Source: an uncultured Prevotella sp. (GTDB taxonomy: Bacteria > Bacteroidota > Bacteroidia > Bacteroidales > Bacteroidaceae). From it: DNA of 64,000 bases. The notes beneath the pieces are model-generated. The model had not been told where the DNA came from. It made no database searches and saw nothing but the letters and a program-made list of their open reading frames with translations. The translations under genes and the position numbers were made by a program. Numbering within the stretch: position 1 is the stretch's first letter; each line of letters starts with the position of its first letter. Of the stretch, positions 34,430 through 43,098 are shown one piece after another. Location of the stretch: the NCBI GenBank assembly GCA_946405145.1, contig CAMJGE010000007.1, forward strand, positions 1 through 64,000. Direction: 5' to 3'.

Positions 34430-34490
34430 TTCCCACGTTGGGAATGAAATATTCCCAGCCTGGGAATGAATCATTCCCAAGTATGGGAAT
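34430..34490. repeat. Tandem array of three TTCCCA...TGGGAA palindromes
   Basis: Three hairpin units follow one another: TTCCCACGTTGGGAA (34430-34444), ATTCCCAGCCTGGGAAT (34451-34467) and ATTCCCAAGTATGGGAAT (34473-34490). Stems of 6-7 bp are kept while the 3-4 base loops (CGT, GCC, AGTA) differ, and spacers are 5-6 bases. Conserved stems with changing loops suggest selection for the stem or for a repeated protein site. Confidence 0.85.
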
Positions 34491-34510
34491 AATTGCGAGG
34501 ATTAATACAG

Positions 34511-34549
34511 AAAATAAGCCGCATCCAAATAAAGGACGCGGCTTATTTT
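34511..34549. terminator. Bidirectional terminator between the M48 gene and the porin-like gene
   Basis: AAAATAAGCCGC (34511-34522) pairs with GCGGCTTATTTT (34538-34549), with an inner TCC/GGA, giving U-rich ends on both strands. Confidence 0.88.
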
Positions 34550-34570
34550 TATGTATTTGAATAAGTGTTA

Positions 34571-35254
34571 TTAGAGAGCGAACTTGTAACCCAGTGTGAA
34601 AGCAAATACTGAGTGACGACCCTCGCCATACTTGAACGCCTTGGTCAGGTAGATGTTGTAACGAGCATCCAGAACAAAGTTCTTGTACTCATAAGACAGA
34701 CCAACAGGGATGGCGAACTGGAAGCTCTTAATACCATCGCTCTTACCAAGCTTATAAGACTCATCAATAGTACGCTCATTCTCACCCAGTACACCACCCT
34801 GATAAAGAGTACCGTTAAGAGCAATCCTCTTCAATGTATTGAAACCAGGCTGAATACCGGCCTTAACAGCCAGACCTGGAATCAGATAGTACTGAGCCAT
34901 GATGGGGATGTTGATGTAGTCGAGTTTGTATGTTGCCTTGCCTCTATAAGCCCAAGCACCAACGAGTTCGTCGGTATTCTCATCAAACCAACCTGCCTCT
35001 AATTCAATGTTGTCGGCCTTCACACCCTGCTGAGAGTAGAAGAAACCAGCAGTTACGCCAAACTTCTCCGTTACGCCATACTCACCCTCAAGACCTACGG
35101 TAAGTCCTGGGCGAACCTTAGAATTATCGACCTTGGTGATGTTTGCGATATTCAAACCAATCGTAGGCTTCAGGCTAAACTAACCAACCTCATTCTGAGC
35201 ACCTGCGCTCAAAGTTGCTACCATCATGGCAGCGATCATCATAATCTTTTTCAT
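34571..35254 (-). pseudogene. Outer-membrane beta-barrel (porin-family) gene broken by an amber codon
   Basis: From ATG 35252-35254 the frame encodes a signal peptide (MKKIMMIAAMMVATLSAGAQ) and NEVG, then a TAG at 35180-35182 where a glutamine (CAG) would fit, and continues in the same frame with FSLKPTIGLNIANIT to the stop at 34571. The remainder is a typical eight-strand outer-membrane barrel of the Bacteroidota OMP_b-brl family, with alternating strands and a C-terminal FTLGYKFAL. Everything except one base is intact, so the inactivation is very recent, or the codon is suppressed, or it is a sequence error. A promoter (complement of 35329-35360) is in place. Confidence 0.82.
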
Positions 35255-35328
35255 AATTGTTTCAAATTTTAATTTTTAGTACTTTTTCTTTTTTCTTGTT
35301 CCGATTGTTATCAATCTGAAAGCAGGTG

Positions 35329-35360
35329 CAAAGGTACATTTATATTTTGGACTAAAACAA
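35329..35360 (-). promoter_or_regulatory. Promoter of the porin-like gene
   Basis: TTG (complement of 35358-35360), 21-base spacer and TACCTTTG (complement of 35329-35336); leader of about 70 nt. Confidence 0.6.
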
Positions 35361-35506
35361 TTTTTTTGGGGGGTGTGTACGATAACAGCGTCTTTCTTTG
35401 ATACATATCAATCAATCAAGTTGAAAATATCCGAGAAAATATCCTAAAAAAACAAAAAAGCCGCTACCTTTCTGTCTTTTGCCGTGTGGTTTTCATTTAT
35501 TTTCGT

Positions 35507-35514
35507 TAATTTTG
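35507..35514 (+). promoter_or_regulatory. -7 box of the C1B peptidase gene
   Basis: TAATTTTG matches TAnnTTTG and lies 33 bases before the GTG start at 35548. Confidence 0.5.
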
Positions 35515-35547
35515 CAAAGAAAGTATTCATCTAAAAGTATTTTAATT

Positions 35548-36942
35548 GTGAAACGACATATTTTTTTGTTGGTTGTCTTGTTTGTAGCAGTTCTCACTAC
35601 TGCAGCTCAGTCGGGTGGTATCTCGCCCGATATGCTCCGTGAGATTCAGAATGTTCAGCCCTTGTCGCCTGCCGACAAGGCTATATCCAATGCCATCGCT
35701 GCCAATAGTATCGATGCTTTGGCTAAGAATCGTAATAACGCGCGTGCGCTCGATACCTATTTTAATATAGAGACACCTCGCCAGTCGATTACCGATCAGC
35801 AATCCTCTGGGCGCTGCTGGATGTTCAGCGGGCTCAATGTGCTACGCTCCAACTTTGCCCAGCGCGATTCTGTACAGCTCGAGTTCTCCCAGGCCTATCT
35901 TTTCTTCTGGGATCAGTTGGAGAAGGCTAATCTGATGCTGCAAGGCGTTATCGATACAGCTAAGAAGCCCATCGATGATCAGCGTGTGCAGTTCTTTTTC
36001 CACCATCCTATCAGTGATGGCGGCACTTTCTGTGGTGTTTCCGACCTGGTTGAGAAATATGGTTTGGTGCCAGCAGAGGTGATGCCAGAGTCTTATTCTA
36101 CTGATAATACATCGAAGGCTGCCTCTATCATCTCTTCTAAACTGCGTGAGTTCGGGCTCCAGTTGCGTGATATGGTGGCTCAAGGCAAGAATACCAAGGA
36201 TATCCAGAAAGCTAAGACTCAGATGCTTGGCCAGATTTATCGTATGCTGACACTCACGATAGGTGCGCCAGTACAGCAGTTTACCTACGCTTTCAAAGAT
36301 AAGGATGGCAAAGCAAAAGGTCCAGCTAAGGATTATACGCCCCAGTCGTTCTATCAGGCGGTTGTGGATGGTCCACTTAATGGCACATTCATTATGGCGA
36401 TGAACGATCCGCGTCGTCCTTACTATAAGACCTACGAGGTGGAGTACGATCGCCATACTTACGATGGACACAACTGGTGCTATGTCAACTTGCCGATGGA
36501 TGACATCGAGCAGATGGCAATAGCCTCATTGAAAGATGGTCGCAAGCTGTATAGCTCTTACGATGTGGGTAAGTTCCTGGATCGTAAGCGTGGCTATGCC
36601 GATCTTGAGAACTTTGACTACGGTGCTCTCTTTGGCACTACTTTCTCTATGGATAAGGCACAGCGTATCTCAACCTTTGATAGTGGCTCTACCCACGCAA
36701 TGACTTTAACGGCTGTTGATGTGGATGAATCAGGTAAGGCCCGTAAGTGGAAGGTGGAGAACTCTTGGGGTGCTTCCTGGGGACAGCAAGGCTGCCTGAT
36801 TATGACTGATCGTTGGTTCCGTGAATATATGTTCCGTCTTGTGGTTAATAAGAAGTACGTGCCTGAGCATATCCTCAAAGCTGCCGAGACAAAGCCTGTT
36901 ATGGTGATGCCTGAGGATCCTCTGTTTTTACCTGACGAATGA
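35548..36942 (+). CDS. Exported bleomycin-hydrolase/aminopeptidase C family cysteine peptidase
   Basis: This 464-residue peptidase family C1B protein has catalytic Cys in SSGRCWMFSG near residue 90, His in GSTHAMTLTAVD and Asn in KVENSWGASWG. PepC-type enzymes form hexameric barrels that trim peptides. Unlike the cytoplasmic enzymes of Gram-positive bacteria, this one has a signal peptide (KRHIFLLVVLFVAVLTTAAQ) and should act in the periplasm. The start is a GTG at 35548, just before the signal; the frame extends upstream to 35479 but that crosses the promoter box. The FNT-family gene follows 16 bases later. Confidence 0.9.
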   Translation: MKRHIFLLVVLFVAVLTTAAQSGGISPDMLREIQNVQPLSPADKAISNAIAANSIDALAKNRNNARALDTYFNIETPRQSITDQQSSGRCWMFSGLNVLRSNFAQRDSVQLEFSQAYLFFWDQLEKANLMLQGVIDTAKKPIDDQRVQFFFHHPISDGGTFCGVSDLVEKYGLVPAEVMPESYSTDNTSKAASIISSKLREFGLQLRDMVAQGKNTKDIQKAKTQMLGQIYRMLTLTIGAPVQQFTYAFKDKDGKAKGPAKDYTPQSFYQAVVDGPLNGTFIMAMNDPRRPYYKTYEVEYDRHTYDGHNWCYVNLPMDDIEQMAIASLKDGRKLYSSYDVGKFLDRKRGYADLENFDYGALFGTTFSMDKAQRISTFDSGSTHAMTLTAVDVDESGKARKWKVENSWGASWGQQGCLIMTDRWFREYMFRLVVNKKYVPEHILKAAETKPVMVMPEDPLFLPDE

Positions 36943-36958
36943 AATATTAGTACAAACG

Positions 36959-37561
36959 ATGTTTCAAAAAACTTTTACACCTGCTATACTTGCAGGAATC
37001 TGTATCTCCATTGGATGCGTTGTTAACCTCCGTGTGGGAGGTGTTGCTGGTGCTGTCCTCTTTGCTTTTGGACTGACCACAGTGGTGTATTATGGTCTGA
37101 AACTCTATACGGGAACGGCTGGTTTTATTCGTCGTCAGGGCGACTGGATGATGTTGCTGACGGTACTTTTGGGTAATATAGTGGGCTGTCTGCTCTCGGC
37201 TTGGCTCATTGCCTATGCTCAGCCTGACTGTGTGGAGCCTGCTGCAAAGATTCTGGCTGGTCGTTTGGCTAAAGGCCCCTGGGCTTGTTTCCTATTAGCT
37301 ATTGGATGCGGTTTCATAATGACTACAGCCGTTGAATTTGCCCGTAAAGGAAAGGTGCTACCTATGGTGCTGGGTGTTCCTGTATTCATCCTTTGTGGTT
37401 TTGCCCATTCCATAGCTGATGCCTTCTATTTTCTGGTGTCTCCTTTAGACGTGGTATTACAACCCACTGTCCTTGTTGTCTATCTCAGTGAGGTTTTAGG
37501 CAATTTTGTAGGTTGTAATCTCTATCGCTGGCTGATGCTCTTCACGCCGAAAGCCGATTAA
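36959..37561 (+). CDS. Formate/nitrite transporter family channel
   Basis: This encodes 200 residues with about six hydrophobic helices and FNT features: AGICISIGCVV at the start, LFAFGLTTVVYYGLKLYTG (the family's L-F-TG region), GFAHSIADAFY, and the C-terminal LSEVLGNFVGCNL. FNT pentamers pass formate, nitrite or other small anions across the inner membrane. It is shorter than classical FocA/NirC (about 270 residues). The substrate cannot be told from sequence. It is near-contiguous with the C1B peptidase gene and convergent with the sensor kinase gene, only 13 bases apart. Confidence 0.8.
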   Translation: MFQKTFTPAILAGICISIGCVVNLRVGGVAGAVLFAFGLTTVVYYGLKLYTGTAGFIRRQGDWMMLLTVLLGNIVGCLLSAWLIAYAQPDCVEPAAKILAGRLAKGPWACFLLAIGCGFIMTTAVEFARKGKVLPMVLGVPVFILCGFAHSIADAFYFLVSPLDVVLQPTVLVVYLSEVLGNFVGCNLYRWLMLFTPKAD

Positions 37562-37574
37562 TCTTTTTGTTTTT

Positions 37575-39503
37575 CTATCTTGGCAGCTCAAGAATGAAGC
37601 GACAACCGTTCTGATAGCTGGTGTCGAGTATCAAGTCACCTCCAAGATTCACGGCGTGACGTTTGCACAGGGGGAGTCCAAGACCGAGTCCCTCTGACAT
37701 CTCATCCATCTTCGTAAATGGTTTGTCGATCATATAGAGGGCATCCTTGGGTAAGCCAGGTCCTGTGTCCTCTACAATAAACAGTATCTTGGCCTCTGAC
37801 TTTACCACATGCATCTGAATATGTCTCTTGTCAGAATGAATGGCGGCATTATAGAGCAATTCTCGGATGGTACGTTCCAGATAGACCTTATTAGTAAGAA
37901 TAAACGTACTATTGGGAATAGTGGTGTTGAATCGTATTCTTATACCGGGATGATGGGATTTAATATAGCTGATACTTTCGCGTGCTATTTCGTTGCATGA
38001 GAGCTCGTCTTCTCTCTTGCATTTCTTCTCCTCTGTTGCTTGTTCCTCAGAACTATCGTAGAGCATGAATACCATTCGTTTCAACAGAAAAGCATTTCGT
38101 TTCATTGTTTGGCTGATTTCTGCCATATTCTCCTCCTCAAATTCATTTTGATCTTCATGAGTGGATCTGTTCGCCTTTATTGATTCGCAAAGCACGCTCG
38201 CATATCCCATAATGATGTTAAGCGGTGTTCGAACCTGATGCGACACGGAACGTATGAATGTTTCTTTTTCTTTTGAAGCTAACTCTGCCAGATCGATGGC
38301 ATTCTGATGTCTGTCGTTGCTTAACCTAAGTTTTTCGGTAGCCTGTTGGATATTTCCCATTTTTTCGTGGAGCGACTCCTGCATCTTGGCGAAACTGTTC
38401 TGCAACTGTCCAATTGGATCCTGATGGTAGGAGTAGGGGATGGTCTCATCGTAATTTCCTTTGCCAATCTCCTGTGTCATATATAGTAGATTCAGGATAG
38501 GACGCGTAGTCTGCTTAACCACTTTATTTGAAATCCAGAGGATTGACAGTAAACCGATAAAGATGACCAGCATGATGGCATAAGTCAGCAGGTGGAAGCC
38601 TGTCAAGACTTCGCTGTCAGGACAAATTAATGCTAACGTCCAGTCTGTACCTGGTACAGGTTGGTAGCATACGTTGCAAGTCTTGTTGTCGAGAGTCACA
38701 TTCATGGTACCTTGTCTTTCGCCATTCATCTCATGCCCTAGAGCTATGATGTCGGCATTCTCATGAGGGTCGGCATCAGTGAAGATCGTTTTTCGGAATA
38801 GTTTTGCTGCATTAGGATGTATGAAATAGCGCCCATCACTACCAATGAGTATAAAATAGGCATCTTTATAGGGGGGCTCTACGTTGTTGATGACCTTAGC
38901 AAGATACTTGAAATCGAAGTCAGCGGATATGACTCCTATTGTCCGACCTTCCTTAGAACGAAGTGGGTAACAGTAGGTCGCTACGGCTTCATTGTGATTA
39001 ATAGTCCCCTCGGTATGTTCTCCAAACGGCTCTACCCAACAGGGCTTTCCTGCCTTAAGGGCAGTCTTGTACCACAGCTTCTTGTAGTATTCATATTCTG
39101 TCTCACGGAAGGATTGGATAGACTTTCCTTCTCTAAGCGTATAGACAGAGAAGTGGTGTCCGTATTGTGGTAGTATGTCGGGCTCTGTACTTACTGCGAA
39201 ACTAAGGATATTCGGGTTGAGCTCCATCACGCGCTGTGAGATTGTCTCAAAAGCATCGGGGGTAAAGTTCTCTTCAAGAAGCCAGGCATTTGCATTGGTT
39301 GATGTTTCAATAGAACTCATGAAGAACCTCACTTGTTGTACTGTTGTATTGAGAATACTGTTTGAGCGTTCCATTGCTTCTTTCTTGATGAGATAGCGTG
39401 CCTGTAGGAACAGCAATCCCAGCGTACCAACGAATATGGGTACAGCCAACAACATGATACCGAGACTGAGTTTTCTGGATAACTTTTCACTGATTTTACT
39501 CAT
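37575..39503 (-). CDS. Cache-HAMP sensor histidine kinase
   Basis: This 642-residue membrane kinase has TM1 near residues 15-35, a large periplasmic double Cache-type sensing domain (about 40-300, with PHSFAVS-like and GSDGRYFIHP stretches), TM2 near 305-325, a HAMP linker (IGQLQNSFAKMQ), a dimerisation/phosphoacceptor helix with SVSHQVRTPLN (His near 422) and an intact HATPase domain (YNAAIHSD N-box, DTGPGLP G1, GLGLGLPLC G2). ATG 39501-39503 is the better start: a GGAGGG ribosome site stands just before it, and an earlier in-frame start at 39527 lacks one. It overlaps the upstream sensor gene by eight bases. No response regulator gene is in the window. Confidence 0.9.
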   Translation of the reverse strand: MSKISEKLSRKLSLGIMLLAVPIFVGTLGLLFLQARYLIKKEAMERSNSILNTTVQQVRFFMSSIETSTNANAWLLEENFTPDAFETISQRVMELNPNILSFAVSTEPDILPQYGHHFSVYTLREGKSIQSFRETEYEYYKKLWYKTALKAGKPCWVEPFGEHTEGTINHNEAVATYCYPLRSKEGRTIGVISADFDFKYLAKVINNVEPPYKDAYFILIGSDGRYFIHPNAAKLFRKTIFTDADPHENADIIALGHEMNGERQGTMNVTLDNKTCNVCYQPVPGTDWTLALICPDSEVLTGFHLLTYAIMLVIFIGLLSILWISNKVVKQTTRPILNLLYMTQEIGKGNYDETIPYSYHQDPIGQLQNSFAKMQESLHEKMGNIQQATEKLRLSNDRHQNAIDLAELASKEKETFIRSVSHQVRTPLNIIMGYASVLCESIKANRSTHEDQNEFEEENMAEISQTMKRNAFLLKRMVFMLYDSSEEQATEEKKCKREDELSCNEIARESISYIKSHHPGIRIRFNTTIPNSTFILTNKVYLERTIRELLYNAAIHSDKRHIQMHVVKSEAKILFIVEDTGPGLPKDALYMIDKPFTKMDEMSEGLGLGLPLCKRHAVNLGGDLILDTSYQNGCRFILELPR

Positions 39504-40994
39504 GGCTACCCTCCTTTCCTGAATCAATCTGCATGGCTTGGATAATATGTCCTAGTAACTGCAGGATAGTTGTACTCTGCTGTTTGATGATTTCCGTATC
39601 TTTCTCAATATCCTCGATACTCATCTCATGATAATTGTTACAGAGTTTGGTGACGCTCTTGTCGATGAGATCACCAGGAGAGATCATCTGGTTTGATATG
39701 AAATGCAGGAATTTCGATCTCATCCTGTCATTTTCAATGGATTGTTCTGAGCTTTTTTCTAGGATCTCTCCACGACTCTTCAATGATTCGTTCAACTGTT
39801 TCAGTTCACTAACGTGCATTGCTAACGACTGCTGCATTCTTCTGAATCGGTATTGCAATTGTCCAATTTCGTCTTCTCTGTCTGTATAGGGTACGGGTTC
39901 ATTGTAGTTACCCTCAGCAATGTGTTGCGCCGAGTTGGTCAGCATACGGAGAGGCTGTAGCTGTTTATGGATGAATGCATGACAGAGCAGGAAGAAAATG
40001 ACAAGTCCGAGAACAGCAAGGCTTACCACTGTGTAGAGTAACAAGTAGAAGGAACCGAAGATGTCATCGTCAGGACATACTTCTCCAACACTCCATTTTA
40101 GTGGAGCGATGTTGTGACCTACCAACTGCTCACTTGCGAAAGGCTTGTAGAACACATACCAGTCTTTACCATTCATTGTAAATGGCTTATAACCAGTCTC
40201 TCCTGCCATCATCGCATTGGCAGCCTCCTTCACCGTAGGACTGCTTTCCTCCTTGACTACTGTGAATATTGATTTGAGTGACAGTTTTTGGGTGTCAGGG
40301 TGAATCATGTATGCACCATTACTTCCCAACAACACACTGTAACTATTGGGTGACAATTTGGCTTTAAGTACGATCTTTGAGAGCTGGCTGATAGAGAGAT
40401 CCACAGCCATCACGCCTACGCACTCCTTCTTTCTGTTATCTTTTGATGGTAAGAAGATTGGCAAGCAGAAAGTTGTAAGGGCTCCTCCCTCCATGTTTTC
40501 ATCCTTGAATGGATCGGTCCAACAGGCATTCTCTGACTCCATAGGCTTTGTATACCATATCTGTTCTGTATATGGTTTAGGTCCAAAGGAGTCTGATTTG
40601 ACGAGAATAGACTCCTTACGATGTATATAAGCCATAAACACTTCCTGGTTCAGAAATACGGCTTAAATACGATGGCGCATCCAGTGATATAGGGATTGCA
40701 TTCTACCACCTGTCGGCTGTAAGTCTCCATGCGCTCAGGTTGGTCAAGATTATTTTGTACATCCTGGTAAATGTTCTCAGTGGTCTGTACAATACTCAGT
40801 AAGATATTGTCTATATGCTGCACGGTACCGTCCAGCGTCTCTTCCGCATCATGAATGGCCTCTTGCCTCAATGCCTGATGAGAGAAATAGAGCATCACCC
40901 CAAGTGCCACTGTCAGTAGTAGCACCGTCTCGCATACGACCATGAGGTTCAGCTTTAGCGATGAAGGGGGGATGTTTTTAAGAAATTTCAGCAT
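39496..40994 (-). pseudogene. Frameshifted Cache-HAMP sensor with degenerate kinase core
   Basis: Two frames make one sensor: codons from ATG 40992-40994 to a TGA at 40650-40652, then a second frame running to 39496. The total of 1499 bases is one short of a whole number of codons. Adding one A to the run at 40654-40656 restores KPYFLNQEVFMAYIH through the junction. The restored protein (about 499 residues) has TM1, a Cache domain (LLGSNGAYMIHPDT), TM2, HAMP (IGQLQYRFRRMQ) and a coiled coil, but the H-box position reads FISNQMISPGD, so the phosphoacceptor His is Asn, and no ATPase domain follows. Even the unbroken ancestor was therefore not a kinase. Confidence 0.82.
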
Positions 40995-41964
40995 ATCTTG
41001 CACTTCTTAATACCAACCATACAACCATCAATCCCAGCATAGCTACTGCAATTAATATTAAGCCTAAAATGAGCATCGGTTTCAGGGTGTCTTGTTGGGG
41101 TACAACCACAGCAACCGACCAGCTGATGTTACTAATCGGTCCATAATAGATGGTTACAGGCTCGCCATTCACTGTTGTTTCAAGCATGCCGCTTCTCCGC
41201 TGATTCAGATCATTCACCACTTCCTTCATCGGAACGTTTTTGTCTTCAGGGTGGGCAATACAACTGCCATCGCTGTTTACTACTACTGTATAATAATCGA
41301 GTTCCTTATTGATGGCGTATTTGTTAAGCAAGACATTTTGCTTGCTTCTGTAATCTATTTGTCTTAATTCTTTCGACAGCCATTCCAGTGTCATGTCAGC
41401 ACCACAAACACATATTAGTTGTCCATTCGAGTCGAAGATAGGTTCCACAAATGTACAATAGTGTCCACTGATGCTCGTCCCATCGTAATAGTAATACGGA
41501 TCTGACCAGAAACTCGTGCTCTCTTCCTTGGCACGCACATACCAGTCAGATTTTGTATAATCATGTCTGGCTGATCCTACCTGACTCATCACAAATGTGT
41601 TGCTGCTGTCTGTTTGGTGTACGTATGGCTCAAACCATCTGCCTTTTTGAGGGAAATAGTCGGGTTCAAAAGCGGCAAAGTAACCTCTTACGTCAGGATT
41701 TAAACTGGTTTTGCTCATTAAAGCATCAATGACGGCTTCTGGAGATCCCATATTTTTCTCAACTTCATCAAACACATTCATGGCATTCATCTCCATACCG
41801 TTGATGGTCTTGGCAATCTTCTCAGATATTACATTCATAATGCCTACATAGCGCACATGATTCTCTGCCCGTATGCTATATTGGCATACGAAGAAAGTCA
41901 ATAAAAGCAAAATCAGCATGGTAACCGTTACAGTCAGCAATACATATATTCTTATTTTCTTCAT
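40978..41964 (-). CDS. Stand-alone Cache-domain membrane sensor
   Basis: This encodes 328 residues: TM1 (residues about 5-25), a periplasmic dCache-like region (YFAAFEPDYFP, WYVRAKEESTSFWSDPYYYYDG, CGADMTLEWLSKEL, NSDGSCIAHPEDKNVPM) and TM2 (about 295-320), then only about eight cytoplasmic residues. There is no output domain. It overlaps the next sensor gene by 17 bases and all three sensors show the same Cache motifs, so they arose by duplication. It may form heteromeric receptors with the downstream kinase; that is inference. The start is ATG 41962-41964; a TTG at 41973 is also in frame. Confidence 0.8.
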   Translation of the reverse strand: MKKIRIYVLLTVTVTMLILLLLTFFVCQYSIRAENHVRYVGIMNVISEKIAKTINGMEMNAMNVFDEVEKNMGSPEAVIDALMSKTSLNPDVRGYFAAFEPDYFPQKGRWFEPYVHQTDSSNTFVMSQVGSARHDYTKSDWYVRAKEESTSFWSDPYYYYDGTSISGHYCTFVEPIFDSNGQLICVCGADMTLEWLSKELRQIDYRSKQNVLLNKYAINKELDYYTVVVNSDGSCIAHPEDKNVPMKEVVNDLNQRRSGMLETTVNGEPVTIYYGPISNISWSVAVVVPQQDTLKPMLILGLILIAVAMLGLMVVWLVLRSARYAEIS

Positions 41965-42042
41965 AATCAACAATAGTTAATTATGCAAAAATACGCATTA
42001 AATACTGCAGTTGTACTACCGACCTTTAATAATTATGCTTTA

Positions 42043-42372
42043 TTAACAAATAAACATGTTAAGATTATAATTGGGAGAATTTGTATTGCGAGCACCCATT
42101 TCCAGGAAGGCAGCCCAGCATATAGAACCAGGTGATTGCTTTTTCATAAGGTTTGATGCATATGAATCTTCTGTTGTACTTTGTACATCTTCTTTTTCAA
42201 AATGATTGGTGTTGTCAGAAAGATAATCAATCCATCCTGTCAGACGATAATACTTCAGAATGAGACGCTTCATACAAACCTCTTTGAGAACACTGTTTGG
42301 TGGAGTGATTATTCTCGTTTTCGACGCAGATGAGACACACTCTCCCTTTAGAATTTTGTTTTTTTTGCGCAT
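42043..42372 (-). CDS. Hypothetical small protein
   Basis: This encodes 109 residues starting at ATG 42370-42372. The N terminus is basic (MRKKNKILKGE), there is no signal peptide or membrane helix, and three cysteines are scattered. I do not recognise a family. It lies 78 bases upstream of the Cache sensor gene in the same direction and downstream of the nitroreductase gene. No good -7 box is visible in front. It could be a real small protein tied to the sensors or a chance frame in AT-rich DNA. Confidence 0.35.
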   Translation of the reverse strand: MRKKNKILKGECVSSASKTRIITPPNSVLKEVCMKRLILKYYRLTGWIDYLSDNTNHFEKEDVQSTTEDSYASNLMKKQSPGSICWAAFLEMGARNTNSPNYNLNMFIC

Positions 42373-42432
42373 AATGATTTTAGTTAGAAAATAAATAAAA
42401 CATGCTCCAAACTTAATTGGGGTATATATGGA

Positions 42433-43074
42433 TTATTCAATATACATAATCTTTGATGTGTCACGTGGTTTGGCAGCAGGTTCTTCGTCAGGGTAGCCAA
42501 TTGCGATAATGAAGTTGATTTTGTAATCTACTGGGATATTCAATTCATCGAGGAAGAATTCTGCCTGATTATGACTGGAAAGGAAACGTACTATACCTCC
42601 GAGACAACAAGTACCGAGACCTAATGACTGAGCTGCCAACATCATATTTTCAGCCAGCATGCCAGCTTCTTCATCGCTACCACCTTTTCTTGGGGAACAG
42701 ACTACAATAATGTTAGGTGCATTGCGGAACATGTTCTTAAAATTTTTATCTCGTCTCACTTGTTGGGCATGCGCTTTTACATATACCTGGTTAATTTCAG
42801 CAAGGAGTTCCTGATTCTCGACAACACGTAGTAACCATGGCTGGTTATTGCCACTGCTAGGTGCATTGATGCCACATTCTGCAATAACAGCCAACTTCTC
42901 ATGTTCAACAGGCTTGTCAAGATACTTACGGATAGAGCGACGGGCCATGATCGCTTTAATAACTGGGTTGTCGAAAGATGGCTCTTCGATTATTGTTGAG
43001 TCATTGCTTTCCTGAGCTATTGCTGTGAATACACAGAATACTGCCATGCAGAAAGATAATAATGGTTTCTTCAT
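42433..43074 (-). CDS. Nitroreductase-family protein with signal peptide
   Basis: This encodes 213 residues of the FMN-dependent nitroreductase fold: ARRSIRKYLDKPV (FMN phosphate contact), NAPSSGNNQPW, MLAAQSLGLGTCCLGG and the C-terminal IAIGYPDEEPAAKPR. Such enzymes reduce nitro groups, quinones or flavins with NAD(P)H. A signal peptide is clear (MKKPLLSFCMAVFCVFTAIAQ), which is unusual for a pyridine-nucleotide enzyme because NAD(P)H is absent outside the cytoplasm; an electron donor other than NAD(P)H would be needed. It is 24 bases downstream of the SDR gene on the same strand. Confidence 0.87.
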   Translation of the reverse strand: MKKPLLSFCMAVFCVFTAIAQESNDSTIIEEPSFDNPVIKAIMARRSIRKYLDKPVEHEKLAVIAECGINAPSSGNNQPWLLRVVENQELLAEINQVYVKAHAQQVRRDKNFKNMFRNAPNIIVVCSPRKGGSDEEAGMLAENMMLAAQSLGLGTCCLGGIVRFLSSHNQAEFFLDELNIPVDYKINFIIAIGYPDEEPAAKPRDTSKIMYIE

Positions 43075-43098
43075 TTTGTTTGGTTTTTTATAGGTTTT

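Noticed and set aside
35180..35182. Recoded TAG (glutamine) as in some Prevotella phages
   Set aside because: Other genes here end with TAG as a normal stop (for example 26303-26305), and no phage genes are near, so a nonsense mutation is the simpler reading.
40650..40661. Programmed -1 frameshift in the middle Cache sensor
   Set aside because: There is no XXXYYYZ slippery heptamer and no obvious downstream pseudoknot; a one-base loss in the homopolymer is enough.
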